Source: a virus. Taken from it: DNA of 64,000 bases. Positions within the stretch are counted from its first letter, which is position 1. Each line of letters opens with the position of its first letter. Positions 21,075 through 29,136 of this stretch are shown one piece after another. The stretch spans positions 53,743-117,742 of the IMG/VR virus record IMGVR_UViG_3300045119_000370; one strand, 5' to 3'. The translations under genes were made by a program, and so were the position numbers. Below the pieces are notes generated by a model, which was given only the letters and a program-made list of their open reading frames with translations, ran no database searches and was not told where the DNA came from.

Positions 21075-21122
21075 CGGGACCGGCCAACGCCCCCTAAGCT
21101 ACCGCCGGTCCCGTTCTTCCCT
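21075..21122 (+). terminator. Rho-independent terminator
   Basis: The stem CGGGACCGG (21075-21083) pairs with CCGGTCCCG (21105-21113), followed by TTCTTCCCTCTT. A smaller hairpin GGCATGG/CCATGCC lies just upstream. Confidence 0.65.
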
Positions 21123-21136
21123 CTTGGAGTTGGTAG

Positions 21137-21418
21137 ATGACTGAGAATCCTGCAATGACCGATGGTCCGATGTTCCCCGGTCGCACGTGTATCAGCTGCG
21201 GCAAGCTCAACGACCAAGCGACCGACCCTTTGGAGGAGGTGCAGCCGAAACCCGGCGACGTCTCGATCTGTTTTTACTGTGGGCATATCGCTGTATTCAC
21301 TCTCGACTTGACACTGCGTGAACCCAATTTGGAGGAGGCGCGCGACATTGCCGGTAACCCCGAAATACTGAGTTATCAGCGCGCCCGTGCGGCGGCCATG
21401 GCAGAGTGGAAAAAATGA
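21137..21418 (+). CDS. Zinc-ribbon protein (93 aa)
   Basis: The protein starts MTENPAMTDGPMFPGRTCIS. Two pairs, CISC and CFYC (CxxC...CxxC, about 30 residues apart), suggest a zinc ribbon. The C-terminal half is helical. It is coupled by ATGA to the next gene. No function is known to me. Confidence 0.7.
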   Translation: MTENPAMTDGPMFPGRTCISCGKLNDQATDPLEEVQPKPGDVSICFYCGHIAVFTLDLTLREPNLEEARDIAGNPEILSYQRARAAAMAEWKK

Positions 21419-21798
21419 CTGACGAGCAGTTCGACCCGGTCGTGAGTGTGTCGAAGAGCTATCAGCGCAGGACCGACGCCGAGCTTGAGCAGCTGGCGCA
21501 GGACATCATTGCGGGCAAGGTCTTCACCTCGATGCAGGTCGAGCACACCAGCCAAATCCCCATGGTGTTCATGATTATGTCGTTCCTCAGTGCGGACGAC
21601 GTCGAGTGGATGAAGGCGCACGGCATCAGTTTCATGTACGAGTACATGGACAAGGCGAGTCCGCGCTCGGTCAACGGCTACCCGTGTTTCTTGTCCATGC
21701 AGTATCTCGACGGCAAGGACGCTGATAGGCTCGGTAGGCGCTACGACGAGATCAAGAACTTTTTAGCCGCACGCACGGTTGGAGATTCCAAGCCGTGA
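21415..21798 (+). CDS. Hypothetical protein (127 aa)
   Basis: The protein starts MTDEQFDPVVSVSKSYQRRT. A middle segment rich in Met and Phe (MVFMIMSFLSADDVEWMKAH) is conserved-looking. It is coupled by 4-bp overlaps to both neighbours in the operon leading to the dCTP deaminase-like gene. Function is unknown. Confidence 0.7.
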   Translation: MTDEQFDPVVSVSKSYQRRTDAELEQLAQDIIAGKVFTSMQVEHTSQIPMVFMIMSFLSADDVEWMKAHGISFMYEYMDKASPRSVNGYPCFLSMQYLDGKDADRLGRRYDEIKNFLAARTVGDSKP

Positions 21799-22064
21799 AC
21801 GTAGAAACCGATCTCAAGGTGGGCGACGTCGTCACGGTCAAAGGCAACGCTCTTTTCCCGGACGATATTTTTCAGTCGAAGATCGTCTCCATTGGTCAGT
21901 ACCCCTCGATGTGGTTGCCGTTCGGCGAGAAGCGTTGGGGCGCAACTTTCGAGGCGACGTCGCTGGACGAGGACGGCAAGAACCCGATGGTCTACGAATC
22001 GTCACCGATGCGCGCCGAGCAGTTTTGGTGGTTCGCCGATCACTGGGAGATACAGCTGCGATGA
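21795..22064 (+). CDS. Hypothetical protein, GTG start (89 aa)
   Basis: The GTG at 21795 overlaps the previous stop. The protein starts MNVETDLKVGDVVTVKGNAL, with the GDVV pattern of a small SH3- or KOW-like barrel (IVSIGQYPSMWLPFGEKRWG). It is coupled by ATGA to the dCTP deaminase-like gene. Function is unknown. Confidence 0.65.
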   Translation: MNVETDLKVGDVVTVKGNALFPDDIFQSKIVSIGQYPSMWLPFGEKRWGATFEATSLDEDGKNPMVYESSPMRAEQFWWFADHWEIQLR

Positions 22065-22504
22065 TCCTGAGCATGGAGTCGATCTACGCACGCAAGCCGT
22101 TGACGCCAATCGTAGCCAAAGGCTATCAGAACGGACTGTCTTACGGTTTGTCGAACGCCAGCTACGACGTGCGCATCGATCAGAACATGGTCCTGTGGCC
22201 CGGCCGCTTCGCGCTCGCCTCTACCATCGAGGTGTTCAGTATGCCGGACGATCTCGCTGGTGTCGTCATGGACAAGAGCACCAACGCACGGCGTGGACTG
22301 TGCGTGCAGAACACGTTCATCGACCCGGGCTTCCGTGGCTGGCTGACCGTCGAACTGACCAATCACTCATGGCGCTTCATCCGCTTGCAGCAAGGCGACG
22401 CCATTGCGCAGGTCGTCTTTCACCAGCTGGATCATCCGACCAAGGGCTATTCCGGCAAGTATCAGGACCAGCAGCGTGGCGCGCAGTTCCCGAGGTTCTC
22501 ATGA
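22061..22504 (+). CDS. dcd: dCTP deaminase/dUTPase-family enzyme
   Basis: A 147-residue protein with family signatures GLSNASYDVRID (29-40), MDKSTNARRGLCVQNTFIDP (70-89) followed by GFRGWLTVELTNH, and QQGDAIAQVVF. The Glu in TVELTN is at the position of the deaminase catalytic Glu, and SxxAR-x-G and DPGFRG match Dcd. The family deaminates dCTP to dUTP and/or hydrolyses dUTP to dUMP. It therefore feeds dTTP synthesis and limits uracil in DNA, relevant here because the phage polymerase carries a uracil-glycosylase-like domain. The start overlaps the upstream stop (ATGA). Confidence 0.8.
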   Translation: MILSMESIYARKPLTPIVAKGYQNGLSYGLSNASYDVRIDQNMVLWPGRFALASTIEVFSMPDDLAGVVMDKSTNARRGLCVQNTFIDPGFRGWLTVELTNHSWRFIRLQQGDAIAQVVFHQLDHPTKGYSGKYQDQQRGAQFPRFS

Positions 22505-22719
22505 CCCGTATAGAACACTTAGCATGGTGCAAGCAGCGCGCACTCGAATATCTCGACCGTGGCGACCTGACCAACGCGCTCTCTTCGATGATGTCGGACA
22601 TGCGTAAGCACCCGGAGAATGCCGGCGCGATTCAGGGTATGCTACCCATGGTGGGGATGCTGGCGGTACAGCAGCACGACCGTGAAGGGCTGCGTTATTG
22701 GATAGAGGGATTTAACTGA
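22501..22719 (+). CDS. Small conserved phage protein (72 aa)
   Basis: The protein starts MTRIEHLAWCKQRALEYLDR. It is all-helical (NALSSMMSDMRKHPEN) and belongs to a small helical type common in phages, with no known function. It overlaps the dCTP deaminase-like gene by ATGA and the next gene by one base. Confidence 0.75.
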   Translation: MTRIEHLAWCKQRALEYLDRGDLTNALSSMMSDMRKHPENAGAIQGMLPMVGMLAVQQHDREGLRYWIEGFN

Positions 22720-22922
22720 TGGCGACCGACCGCATGATGCAGTTCTTCGAGTACAAGCACTTGCCCGAGCACTTGCAGATCGTCTCGGCGCGCTTCTCCG
22801 AATTGGCCACGTGGATGGTCGACATGCTGCCGCAGAACGCCGAGCGCACCGCCGGCTTGCGCAAGCTGTTGGAGGCCAAGGACTGCGCCGTGCGCGCCAA
22901 GCTCTACAAGGAACCCGAATGA
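22719..22922 (+). CDS. Two-helix protein, possible Acb2-like anti-CBASS sponge (67 aa)
   Basis: The protein reads as a short N-terminal stretch (MMQFFEYKHLPEHLQ), a helix (IVSARFSELATWMVDMLP), a loop (QNAERTAG) and a second helix (LRKLLEAKDCAVRAKLY). The spacing of F-x-Y, ELA, LP, ER(T/S) and KLLEA matches what I remember of small helical-hairpin proteins annotated Acb2/Tad1-like, which sequester cyclic nucleotides made by CBASS or Thoeris immunity. The assignment is from memory of the pattern, not from a search. It is the last gene before a GC-rich hairpin and the primase leader. Confidence 0.4.
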   Translation: MATDRMMQFFEYKHLPEHLQIVSARFSELATWMVDMLPQNAERTAGLRKLLEAKDCAVRAKLYKEPE

Positions 22923-23142
22923 GTTTCCGACGAATGTCGGTCATGGTGGGCGGCCACACCGCCCCTTCTAGCTAGGGAGCCTCAAAGATTCTTTTGCCGG
23001 ATTCGGTTGTGAGCATCACAACGCGAATCCCTCTCAGTCATCCAACTGAGAATACTGGAATGCCGCCTGAGCCAAGGCGGTCGTGTGCGAATCCCTCCCC
23101 GGACCCGCCCTGACTGTCTTGGCTCTTTTCCCCGAGCTATCA
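22923..23142 (+). other. 220-bp leader with four consecutive hairpins
   Basis: Hairpins are GGGCGG/CCGCCC (22948-22964, terminator-like), a 14-bp stem with one bulge and a 3-nt loop (22999-23030), CTCAGT/ACTGAG (23033-23050) and CCGCCT/AGGCGG (23063-23080). The 11-mer GCGAATCCCTC occurs at 23023 and 23087. No reading frame fits. It looks like a structured leader RNA of the primase gene or a small RNA. A tRNA cloverleaf could not be drawn. Confidence 0.5.
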
Positions 23143-24177
23143 ATGGTGCGCGCATTGGCTTTCGATTTTCTCGAATTCTTCCGCCGTCATCGCATCGAGT
23201 ATGCGACCAGCGGCCCGTCGGTGACCAAGAACAACGTCGCCATACACTGTCCTTTCTGTGGTGGGTCCGATCACAGCCAGCACATGGGTGTCAGCCTACT
23301 CGGCAAGGGGTGGCGCTGTTGGCGCAACCCCGGTGAGCACAAGGGCCGTCACCCGTTCCGGCTGGTCAGGGCGCTCTTGGGCTGCTCGACTGCCGAGGCC
23401 ATGCGGATTACTGGATCGTCGCATGTGCCGGTGTCCACGGACCTTCTGGAGCGTGTCAGAGGTTTATTGGAGCCGGAAGAGGCCGGCGAGGAGGAGTCCG
23501 AGCCACCGGACCTGCCAGCCACGTTCCGCCGCCTGATCGATGGTCTGCCGGCGTCGCGGCCGTATCGTGAGTATCTGGCGACGCGCGGCTACACCGACGA
23601 AGACCTGCCATGGCTGGATTGGCTGGGCCTGCGCTATGCCACCCGGGGAGCGTGGAAGGGTCGCATCCTGTTTCCGGTGTGGGTTTATGGCACACTGATG
23701 TCGTGGACCGGTCGCACCATCTGGCCAAGCGAGGAACTGCGTTATCGGACACTGTCAATCGACCCGGTGAAAGCCAAGTATGGCGGCGACCGCCCGGCGC
23801 TGGGACCGATCAATCATAACCTTCTATGGCACGATAGACTGCTCGACTCCGACGCCAACACCTTGGTTGCGGTCGAAGGGCCGTTTGACGCACTGCGGGT
23901 GATGCAGGTGGCCGGTGACGATGGTGTCGACGCTACCTGTCTGTTCAGTGCGCTGCCCACCGAGGCGCAGGTCAATCTGCTCTACGACGTCCTGCCGCGC
24001 TTCAAGCGTAGTTACTTGCTGCTCGACAACGACATGATGCACACCTCGTTGCGCGTCGGTTGGGACCAGCTGTCTGCGATTGGACTGGAGCCACGCTTTT
24101 TGCCGCGCGGTTTGAAAGACCCCGGCGACGTCAGGTTAACACGTGATCGGCTTTGGTCCGCACTCGTAACAAACTGA
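23143..24177 (+). CDS. DNA primase (DnaG-like, zinc finger plus TOPRIM)
   Basis: A 344-residue protein starting MVRALAFDFLEFFRRHRIEY. An N-terminal zinc-binding domain (IHCPFCGGSDHSQHMGV, then WRCWRNPGEHKG) resembles CHC2-type primase fingers. A middle segment (TRGAWKGRILFPVWVYG) and a TOPRIM core with LVAVEGPFDALRVM (catalytic Glu) and YLLLDNDMM (acidic motif) follow. It makes RNA primers with the DnaB-like helicase. The ATG at 23143 has a weak ribosome-binding site. An upstream GTG at 23083 would lie in the hairpin leader. Confidence 0.85.
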   Translation: MVRALAFDFLEFFRRHRIEYATSGPSVTKNNVAIHCPFCGGSDHSQHMGVSLLGKGWRCWRNPGEHKGRHPFRLVRALLGCSTAEAMRITGSSHVPVSTDLLERVRGLLEPEEAGEEESEPPDLPATFRRLIDGLPASRPYREYLATRGYTDEDLPWLDWLGLRYATRGAWKGRILFPVWVYGTLMSWTGRTIWPSEELRYRTLSIDPVKAKYGGDRPALGPINHNLLWHDRLLDSDANTLVAVEGPFDALRVMQVAGDDGVDATCLFSALPTEAQVNLLYDVLPRFKRSYLLLDNDMMHTSLRVGWDQLSAIGLEPRFLPRGLKDPGDVRLTRDRLWSALVTN

Positions 24178-24189
24178 TTGCTTCACCGA

Positions 24190-24206
24190 CTTTGTATGTG
24201 CTAAAG
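24190..24206 (+). promoter_or_regulatory. 17-bp early motif before the 74-aa gene
   Basis: CTTTG-TATGTGC-TAAAG matches the recurring dyad, directly before the GGAGA ribosome-binding site of the gene at 24214. It is the last copy I found in the window. Confidence 0.5.
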
Positions 24207-24213
24207 GAGACTG

Positions 24214-24438
24214 ATGATGGTGGAGCGTGAGCGCATACGTGGTGGTGGTTCAATACGTGACCGCATCCGGCTCATGGTCATCGACGACGAAGAGATCAAG
24301 ACCAAGGACATCATAGCCAAGCTGAAGCCGAAGAACGATCCGAAGGCCGAGATGCCCTCTAAGTTCCTGATCGAGTCCCTGCGTAACGACACCCGTCAGA
24401 CGCTGCGCCTACTGAGAGAGTTAGGTCGGATCAGATAA
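24214..24438 (+). CDS. Hypothetical charged protein (74 aa)
   Basis: The protein starts MMVERERIRGGGSIRDRIRL and is rich in Arg, Lys and Asp/Glu (IDDEEIKTKDIIAKLKPKND). It could be a small winged-helix-like DNA-binding protein by segment order, but this is uncertain. It stands alone between the early motif and a hairpin terminator. Confidence 0.65.
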   Translation: MMVERERIRGGGSIRDRIRLMVIDDEEIKTKDIIAKLKPKNDPKAEMPSKFLIESLRNDTRQTLRLLRELGRIR

Positions 24439-24455
24439 GCTTGAAACTTGCATTC

Positions 24456-24478
24456 CACACTGTTACATAGTGTGTTTA
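24456..24478 (+). terminator. Hairpin terminator
   Basis: CACACT (24456-24461) pairs with AGTGTG (24469-24474), followed by TTTAAG. It is a short stem of moderate strength. Confidence 0.4.
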
Positions 24479-24525
24479 AGGGTCCGGCTGTTCGGCCCTG
24501 CAAGGCAAGGAAAAAGGAAACGTTA

Positions 24526-25191
24526 ATGGCGAAGACGATAGAAGCCGAAATCCTCGAAGTGTATGACGCGGCTGGACAGAAGCGTAACGAGGACGACCAG
24601 ACCTACTGGGCGCGGCTCGTGCAGACTTCGGTCGAGGGTACCGACGAGCAGTGGAAGCAGTTGGAGGCCCCGGCGCAGGAGTGGATCAACGCTGGCGTCA
24701 CCGCCAAGAAGCGCGGCACTGATTACATTCCCTTCCCCGATGCGCCCAAGCCCGAGCCAGTGGTCGAGAAGGAACCCGAGCAGGATCGTTTCCGGGTTCG
24801 AGAGGTGAAGGCCACCAAGCCGGCGGCGGAACCAGAGCCGGTACAGGCGGCATTGCCCCCGGCCCGACGTCGGCGTACTCGAACCGCAGCGCCGGCACCG
24901 ACGCCGATCCCGGCCGCAACGGCTGAGCCGGCAGCGGCAGCGCCTAAGCAGCGGCGAGCGCGCGGCCCCAACAAAGGCAACGGCAAGAGCAAGAAGCCGG
25001 GCGTCTACGCTCATACGCAGGAGTACGTGGTCAAGCACCCCAATGCCTCTACGCAGGACATCATGGCGGCTTTGACCAAGAAGGGAATCGTTCCGAAGCA
25101 GAACACTGTGCAGTCGGTGCGTGGTCACACGCGCGATACCATCAAGGTGATGCAGCGCGTGCACGAGACCGACTTTGGTCTCAAAGTTTGA
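24526..25191 (+). CDS. Linker-rich protein with C-terminal winged-helix-like domain (221 aa)
   Basis: The protein starts MAKTIEAEILEVYDAAGQKR at 24526, after GGAAAAAGGAAACGTTA. Residues 1-75 form a small helical domain, residues 78-150 are a Pro/Ala/Arg-rich disordered linker (PARRRRTRTAAPAPTPIPAA), and residues 160-221 are a compact helical domain (NASTQDIMAALTKKGIVPKQ) like a winged helix. It probably binds DNA. It lies directly upstream of the sliding clamp gene with its own terminator. Family unknown. Confidence 0.75.
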   Translation: MAKTIEAEILEVYDAAGQKRNEDDQTYWARLVQTSVEGTDEQWKQLEAPAQEWINAGVTAKKRGTDYIPFPDAPKPEPVVEKEPEQDRFRVREVKATKPAAEPEPVQAALPPARRRRTRTAAPAPTPIPAATAEPAAAAPKQRRARGPNKGNGKSKKPGVYAHTQEYVVKHPNASTQDIMAALTKKGIVPKQNTVQSVRGHTRDTIKVMQRVHETDFGLKV

Positions 25192-25209
25192 CGTTAGAGA
25201 TCGTTTGAT

Positions 25210-25244
25210 AGGCTGGTGAGCCGGGCAGGTTCACCAGCCTTTTT
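25210..25244 (+). terminator. Rho-independent terminator
   Basis: The perfect 10-bp stem AGGCTGGTGA/TCACCAGCCT is followed by TTTTTC. It lies 15 bp before the start of the sliding clamp gene. Confidence 0.85.
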
Positions 25245-25259
25245 CATGGGGACAATCAT

Positions 25260-26354
25260 ATGAAGCGTAAAGACCTGCTTGACTTGTTGGCCGAGGTGCG
25301 GCCGGCATTGGCGACGAGTGAATCGCTCAGTCCGCTGTTCACCCATTACTGCTTCGATGGCAAATATCTGACGGCCTACAACGGTGCAAGTTTGGGGGTC
25401 ACGGTACCCTTCACCAGCCCGTTCAAGGGTGGCGTCCCCGGCAAGACGCTCGACGATCTGCTGACCCACATCAGCGACGACGATGTGACCATCACACCGG
25501 GCAACGGCAATATCGAGATCAAGGCCGGCAAGGCCGTGATGACGCTGGCCACCATCCCGGCCGACGATCTTGCTTCGGTGTTCGAGAAGGAGTTCTCCGA
25601 GGCCGAGGGTCAGGAGATCAAGGCGACCGGCAAGGAGTTGCTCGGCGCGGTCAGCTGTTGCCTCAACTCGCTGGGAGCCGACGCCGGCCGAAGCGACCAG
25701 ACCGGACTCCTGTTCCGCCGCGACAAGGACTTTCTGGTGGTCTACGGCTTCAACAACATCTCGTTGTCGGTGGCCGAGGTGCCACTGGATGGTGACAGTC
25801 GGGGACTGTCCGAGGAAGGCGTCCTCCTGCCCGGCGTGTTTTGCAAGCGGATGGTCGATTACCTCAAGGCCGACAATGCCGTGCGCTTCGAGATCGGCGA
25901 GCGCTATGCGATGTTTTCCACCGGAAAAGTAAACGTTTACGGGACTTTAATTCCGCGTCCGACTAAGATTGATTACGACAAGATTTTGGACGATAATTTC
26001 CCCACAGCGGATTCGAAAAAGCTTGTCGCCATCCCGGACGGCCTGAAAAAGGCGCTCGAACGGGCTTGCGTCATCGTCAATACCAAGCTTGACGGAAAGC
26101 TGAGAACGGAGGTCGAGGTGAAGGCTGGCACTGCCAGATTGTTTTCACGCTCGGCTCGTGGCGAGGTCGAGGACATCGTCGAGCTTCCCAATCATCCCGA
26201 TGTCAAGCTGGCCATCGATCCGCGACCGGTGCTCGACGCGATGCCGTTTTTCGGTGTTGGTGGTCGAGTGCTGTTCGAGCATAAGTGTGCAGTGTTGAAC
26301 CGTAAGGCGCAGACCTACATGGTCGCCGCCTTCCAACCTTCCAACAATAAGTAG
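25260..26354 (+). CDS. DNA sliding clamp (beta-clamp-like)
   Basis: A 364-residue protein with the length of bacterial DnaN. It starts MKRKDLLDLLAEVRPALATS and continues with repeated alpha/beta clamp-like segments (FDGKYLTAYNGASLGVTVPF; KAVMTLATIPADDLASVF; GVLLPGVFCKRMVDYL). Beta clamps form a ring on DNA that tethers polymerase and other proteins through QL(S/D)LF-type peptides. The clamp loader is encoded at 29608 and the polymerase at 26542, so the phage carries its own processivity set. It has no nearby promoter of the early-motif type. Confidence 0.8.
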   Translation: MKRKDLLDLLAEVRPALATSESLSPLFTHYCFDGKYLTAYNGASLGVTVPFTSPFKGGVPGKTLDDLLTHISDDDVTITPGNGNIEIKAGKAVMTLATIPADDLASVFEKEFSEAEGQEIKATGKELLGAVSCCLNSLGADAGRSDQTGLLFRRDKDFLVVYGFNNISLSVAEVPLDGDSRGLSEEGVLLPGVFCKRMVDYLKADNAVRFEIGERYAMFSTGKVNVYGTLIPRPTKIDYDKILDDNFPTADSKKLVAIPDGLKKALERACVIVNTKLDGKLRTEVEVKAGTARLFSRSARGEVEDIVELPNHPDVKLAIDPRPVLDAMPFFGVGGRVLFEHKCAVLNRKAQTYMVAAFQPSNNK

Positions 26355-26363
26355 GCATGACCG

Positions 26364-26386
26364 GCCCAAGCACCCCACGCTTGGGC
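26364..26386 (+). terminator. Hairpin after the clamp gene
   Basis: GCCCAAGC/GCTTGGGC is a perfect 8-bp stem. The tail TATGCCG is not U-rich, so termination may be partial. Confidence 0.45.
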
Positions 26387-26472
26387 TATGCCGTCTCGGC
26401 ACTGATCCCCCTTCGTTAACTGACTACCAATGGAGATGTCGCCATTTCCATGGACCTACCCTTTACGCCGAT

Positions 26473-26524
26473 TTTTGACCAGTACCCATAGCGTACACTT
26501 GTCCCCGCGTTTTGACCGTCAAAA
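26473..26524 (+). promoter_or_regulatory. Palindrome and half-site before the polymerase gene
   Basis: TTTTGAC-C-GTCAAAA (26510-26524) is a perfect palindrome 18 bp before the polymerase start. A half-site TTTTTGACC lies near 26472-26480. It is a likely operator or translational control element of the polymerase gene. Confidence 0.45.
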
Positions 26525-26541
26525 TTTGAGAGGATGTCGCA

Positions 26542-29136
26542 ATGGGATTTATCGTCGGCCGTTTGCGCCGTGAGCAAACACCAACCAAGGGCGTGTCGCT
26601 GGGACTACTGCATCGGCACGAATGTTCAGTCTGCCCGCTCAATCGTGCTCCCAATCTCAAGAACGCCAAGATGCCACCCAACGGCAACCCCAAGCCGCTG
26701 GTCTACATGCTGGGCGAAGCACCCGGTGAGCAGGAGGACCGGTATGGCGAGGCTTTCATTGGACCGTCAGGTGAGTGCCTGCGCTCACATATCGAGGATG
26801 ACTGGATCAAGTCCTTGCGATGGTCGAACACGATACGCTGCCGGCCGACCGAGAAATCCAAGGAGAGCGGCAAGACGATCAACCGCGAACCGACCAATGT
26901 CGAGATCGAGTGCTGCCGGCCCAAGCTGATCAGAGATATTCAGGAGACCAAGCCGGTCGCCATCTTCGGCTTCGGCAACGTCCCATTACACTGGGTGACT
27001 GGCGAGGCCGGCATCACCAAGTGGCGCGGCAAGCGCTTGCCGGTGACCATCGGCACGCACACTTGCTGGTACTACCCGATGTACCACCCGAGCTACATCC
27101 TGCAAATGCAGGAGGAGATGCGCGGCCGCGACTTGGAGTTCGCTTTCGACATGGACCTCAAGCGTGCCTTCGCCGAGGTCGACGCCGGCCTACCCGAGCC
27201 GGTCGTGCACACTGCCGAGATCGCCCACGCCGACGTCGAGATCATCACTGGCGAGCATGGTGATGCCGACGTCGACCGCGTGCTCAACTTCCTCGACCAG
27301 TGCAAGCAGTTCGAGGTGGTCGGCCTCGATTACGAGACCAAGGGCAAGCGGCCTTATGGCGACACCGTCAAGCTTCTCACCATCGCTATCTCGAACGAGA
27401 CGCGCAGTGTGGCCTTCGCGTTCAACCATGCGCGGGCTGGGTGGACCAGCCGACAACGAGAGCGCATCACCAAGGGCTTCTTGGATTTCCTGTGCTCCTC
27501 GCCAGAAACACGCAAAGTGGCGCACCACCTCGCCTACGAACTGGAATGGTCGGCGCACTTCTTCGGTCCCGAGGTCATCTACGAGAACCGTTGGGGCGAC
27601 ACCATCAGTCAGGCGTTCATTCTCGATGAGCGGCAGGGCGCACTGAGTCTGGAGTTCCTTTGCTGGCAGCACTTCGGCATCAACGTCAAGGCGCTCTCGC
27701 CGGAATTCAACAAGGAGGACATCGAGCAGGAAGACCTGAGCGACGTGCTCACTTACAACGCCATCGACGCCAAGTACGCCCGGGTGCTCTACCATGCGCA
27801 GAAGCGGGAGCTAAAGGACGAGAAACTGATCGAGGTCTACGCGCACCATATGCGACGTGTGCAGGCGACCGTGGCCACGCAGCTGAAAGGGGTGCCGGTC
27901 GATCAGGATCGTGTCGCCGAGTTCTACAAGCAGTACAGGGACGAGCTTGACATCATCGAGGCCGACATCGCGGCGCTGCCCATGGTCAAGCAGTACAACA
28001 TCAGCCACAAGGACTTCCGACCGTCAGCGCCGCAAAACCTCGTCGATATACTGCGCAAGGAGGGCATCCACCTCGACACCACCAAGGAAGGCGAACTGGA
28101 GAAGTATGCCGGCACGCCGATCATCGATCTGGTGCTCAAATGGCGCGGCGTCAACAAACTGCTCTCGACCTACGTCAAGCCGCTGCTGAGCATGGAGACG
28201 GCACAGCGGCTCGCCGTCCCCGAGTTCACTATCAAGGACACCGTCATTCACGACGATGGTCTGATGCATCCGATCATCTCGACGGTGAAGACGCGCACGT
28301 GGCGGACCAGTGCCGAGGAACCCAACGAGCAGAATTTCCCCAAGCACGAGAACCGCCAAGTGCGGCGCATGATCAAATCGCGCAACGCGCAGCGCAAGGT
28401 CGTCAGCTTTGACTATGCCGGCATCCAAGCCCGCAACATTGCCATGGAGTCGCGCGACGACGCTTTGGTCAAGGCGTTCTGGGATCGTTACGACATCCAC
28501 ACCGATTGGATGGAGCGCATCGAGCGGCGGGTGCCGGGCTGGATCAAACTGACCGACGACCATGACAAGAAATACTGGCGCAATCGGGCCAAGAACGGTT
28601 TCGTGTTCCCGTCCTTCTTCGGGGCGCAGCCGAAAAAGACGTCCGGCGAGTTGGGCATCGACATCAGCGACAGCGAGCGTCTGCAAGGCGACCTGTGGGA
28701 GATGTTCCCGAATGTCCATGGTTGGCAGAAGCGGCTCAGGGACGATTACTACAAGCGCGGCTACGTCACCGGGCTGAGCGGCTTCCGCAGGCGTGCACCA
28801 GTGTCACCGAACGAATTGATCAATGCACCCATTCAAGCCGACGAGGCGATCATCGTACTCACCGCCATGGCCGAGCTTGCCGAGATGGGCGATCCGCGTT
28901 TCGTCGCCAATATGGAAATCCACGACGACCTGACGTTTTTCTGGCACGTCGACGAGATCGAGCGCAACGCTGAAACAGTTATCGACACCATGCTCAACAC
29001 GCCATATGAGTGGGCGCACATCGTACCTATCGGAGTCGAGATGGCGGTCGGTGACGACTGGGAGAGTGTCAAGGGCGTCGGCGAGTACTTCTCGGACCAG
29101 TGGTCAGGGAGAATACCCAAGAAGGTGGCGGCATGA
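26542..29136 (+). CDS. Family A DNA polymerase fused to an N-terminal uracil-DNA-glycosylase-like domain
   Basis: An 864-residue protein. Residues 20-205 resemble a family 4/5 UDG: MLGEAPGEQEDRYGEAFIGP (56-75), YYPMYHPSYIL (HPS motif near 182-184) and Cys at 28, 31, 100 and 125, as for an Fe-S cluster. Residues 245-440 are a 3'-5' exonuclease (VVGLDYETKG, KVAHHLAYELEW, YNAIDAKYA). The polymerase part has motif A SFDYAGIQ (D624), motif B RAKNGFVFPSFFG and motif C EIHDDLTF (H794, D795, D796). Motif B is one residue longer between Lys and Gly than in Pol I or T7. It is the replicative polymerase. The UDG domain may sense uracil. Confidence 0.9.
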   Translation: MGFIVGRLRREQTPTKGVSLGLLHRHECSVCPLNRAPNLKNAKMPPNGNPKPLVYMLGEAPGEQEDRYGEAFIGPSGECLRSHIEDDWIKSLRWSNTIRCRPTEKSKESGKTINREPTNVEIECCRPKLIRDIQETKPVAIFGFGNVPLHWVTGEAGITKWRGKRLPVTIGTHTCWYYPMYHPSYILQMQEEMRGRDLEFAFDMDLKRAFAEVDAGLPEPVVHTAEIAHADVEIITGEHGDADVDRVLNFLDQCKQFEVVGLDYETKGKRPYGDTVKLLTIAISNETRSVAFAFNHARAGWTSRQRERITKGFLDFLCSSPETRKVAHHLAYELEWSAHFFGPEVIYENRWGDTISQAFILDERQGALSLEFLCWQHFGINVKALSPEFNKEDIEQEDLSDVLTYNAIDAKYARVLYHAQKRELKDEKLIEVYAHHMRRVQATVATQLKGVPVDQDRVAEFYKQYRDELDIIEADIAALPMVKQYNISHKDFRPSAPQNLVDILRKEGIHLDTTKEGELEKYAGTPIIDLVLKWRGVNKLLSTYVKPLLSMETAQRLAVPEFTIKDTVIHDDGLMHPIISTVKTRTWRTSAEEPNEQNFPKHENRQVRRMIKSRNAQRKVVSFDYAGIQARNIAMESRDDALVKAFWDRYDIHTDWMERIERRVPGWIKLTDDHDKKYWRNRAKNGFVFPSFFGAQPKKTSGELGIDISDSERLQGDLWEMFPNVHGWQKRLRDDYYKRGYVTGLSGFRRRAPVSPNELINAPIQADEAIIVLTAMAELAEMGDPRFVANMEIHDDLTFFWHVDEIERNAETVIDTMLNTPYEWAHIVPIGVEMAVGDDWESVKGVGEYFSDQWSGRIPKKVAA

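Noticed and set aside
22981-23105. tRNA-like string (GCGAATCC and hairpins) in the primase leader
   Set aside because: No cloverleaf could be drawn. The T-arm-like 11-mer does not pair with its upstream sequence.
23083-23142. Upstream GTG start for the primase
   Set aside because: It would lie in the hairpin leader with no ribosome-binding site. The extra residues look unlike primase.
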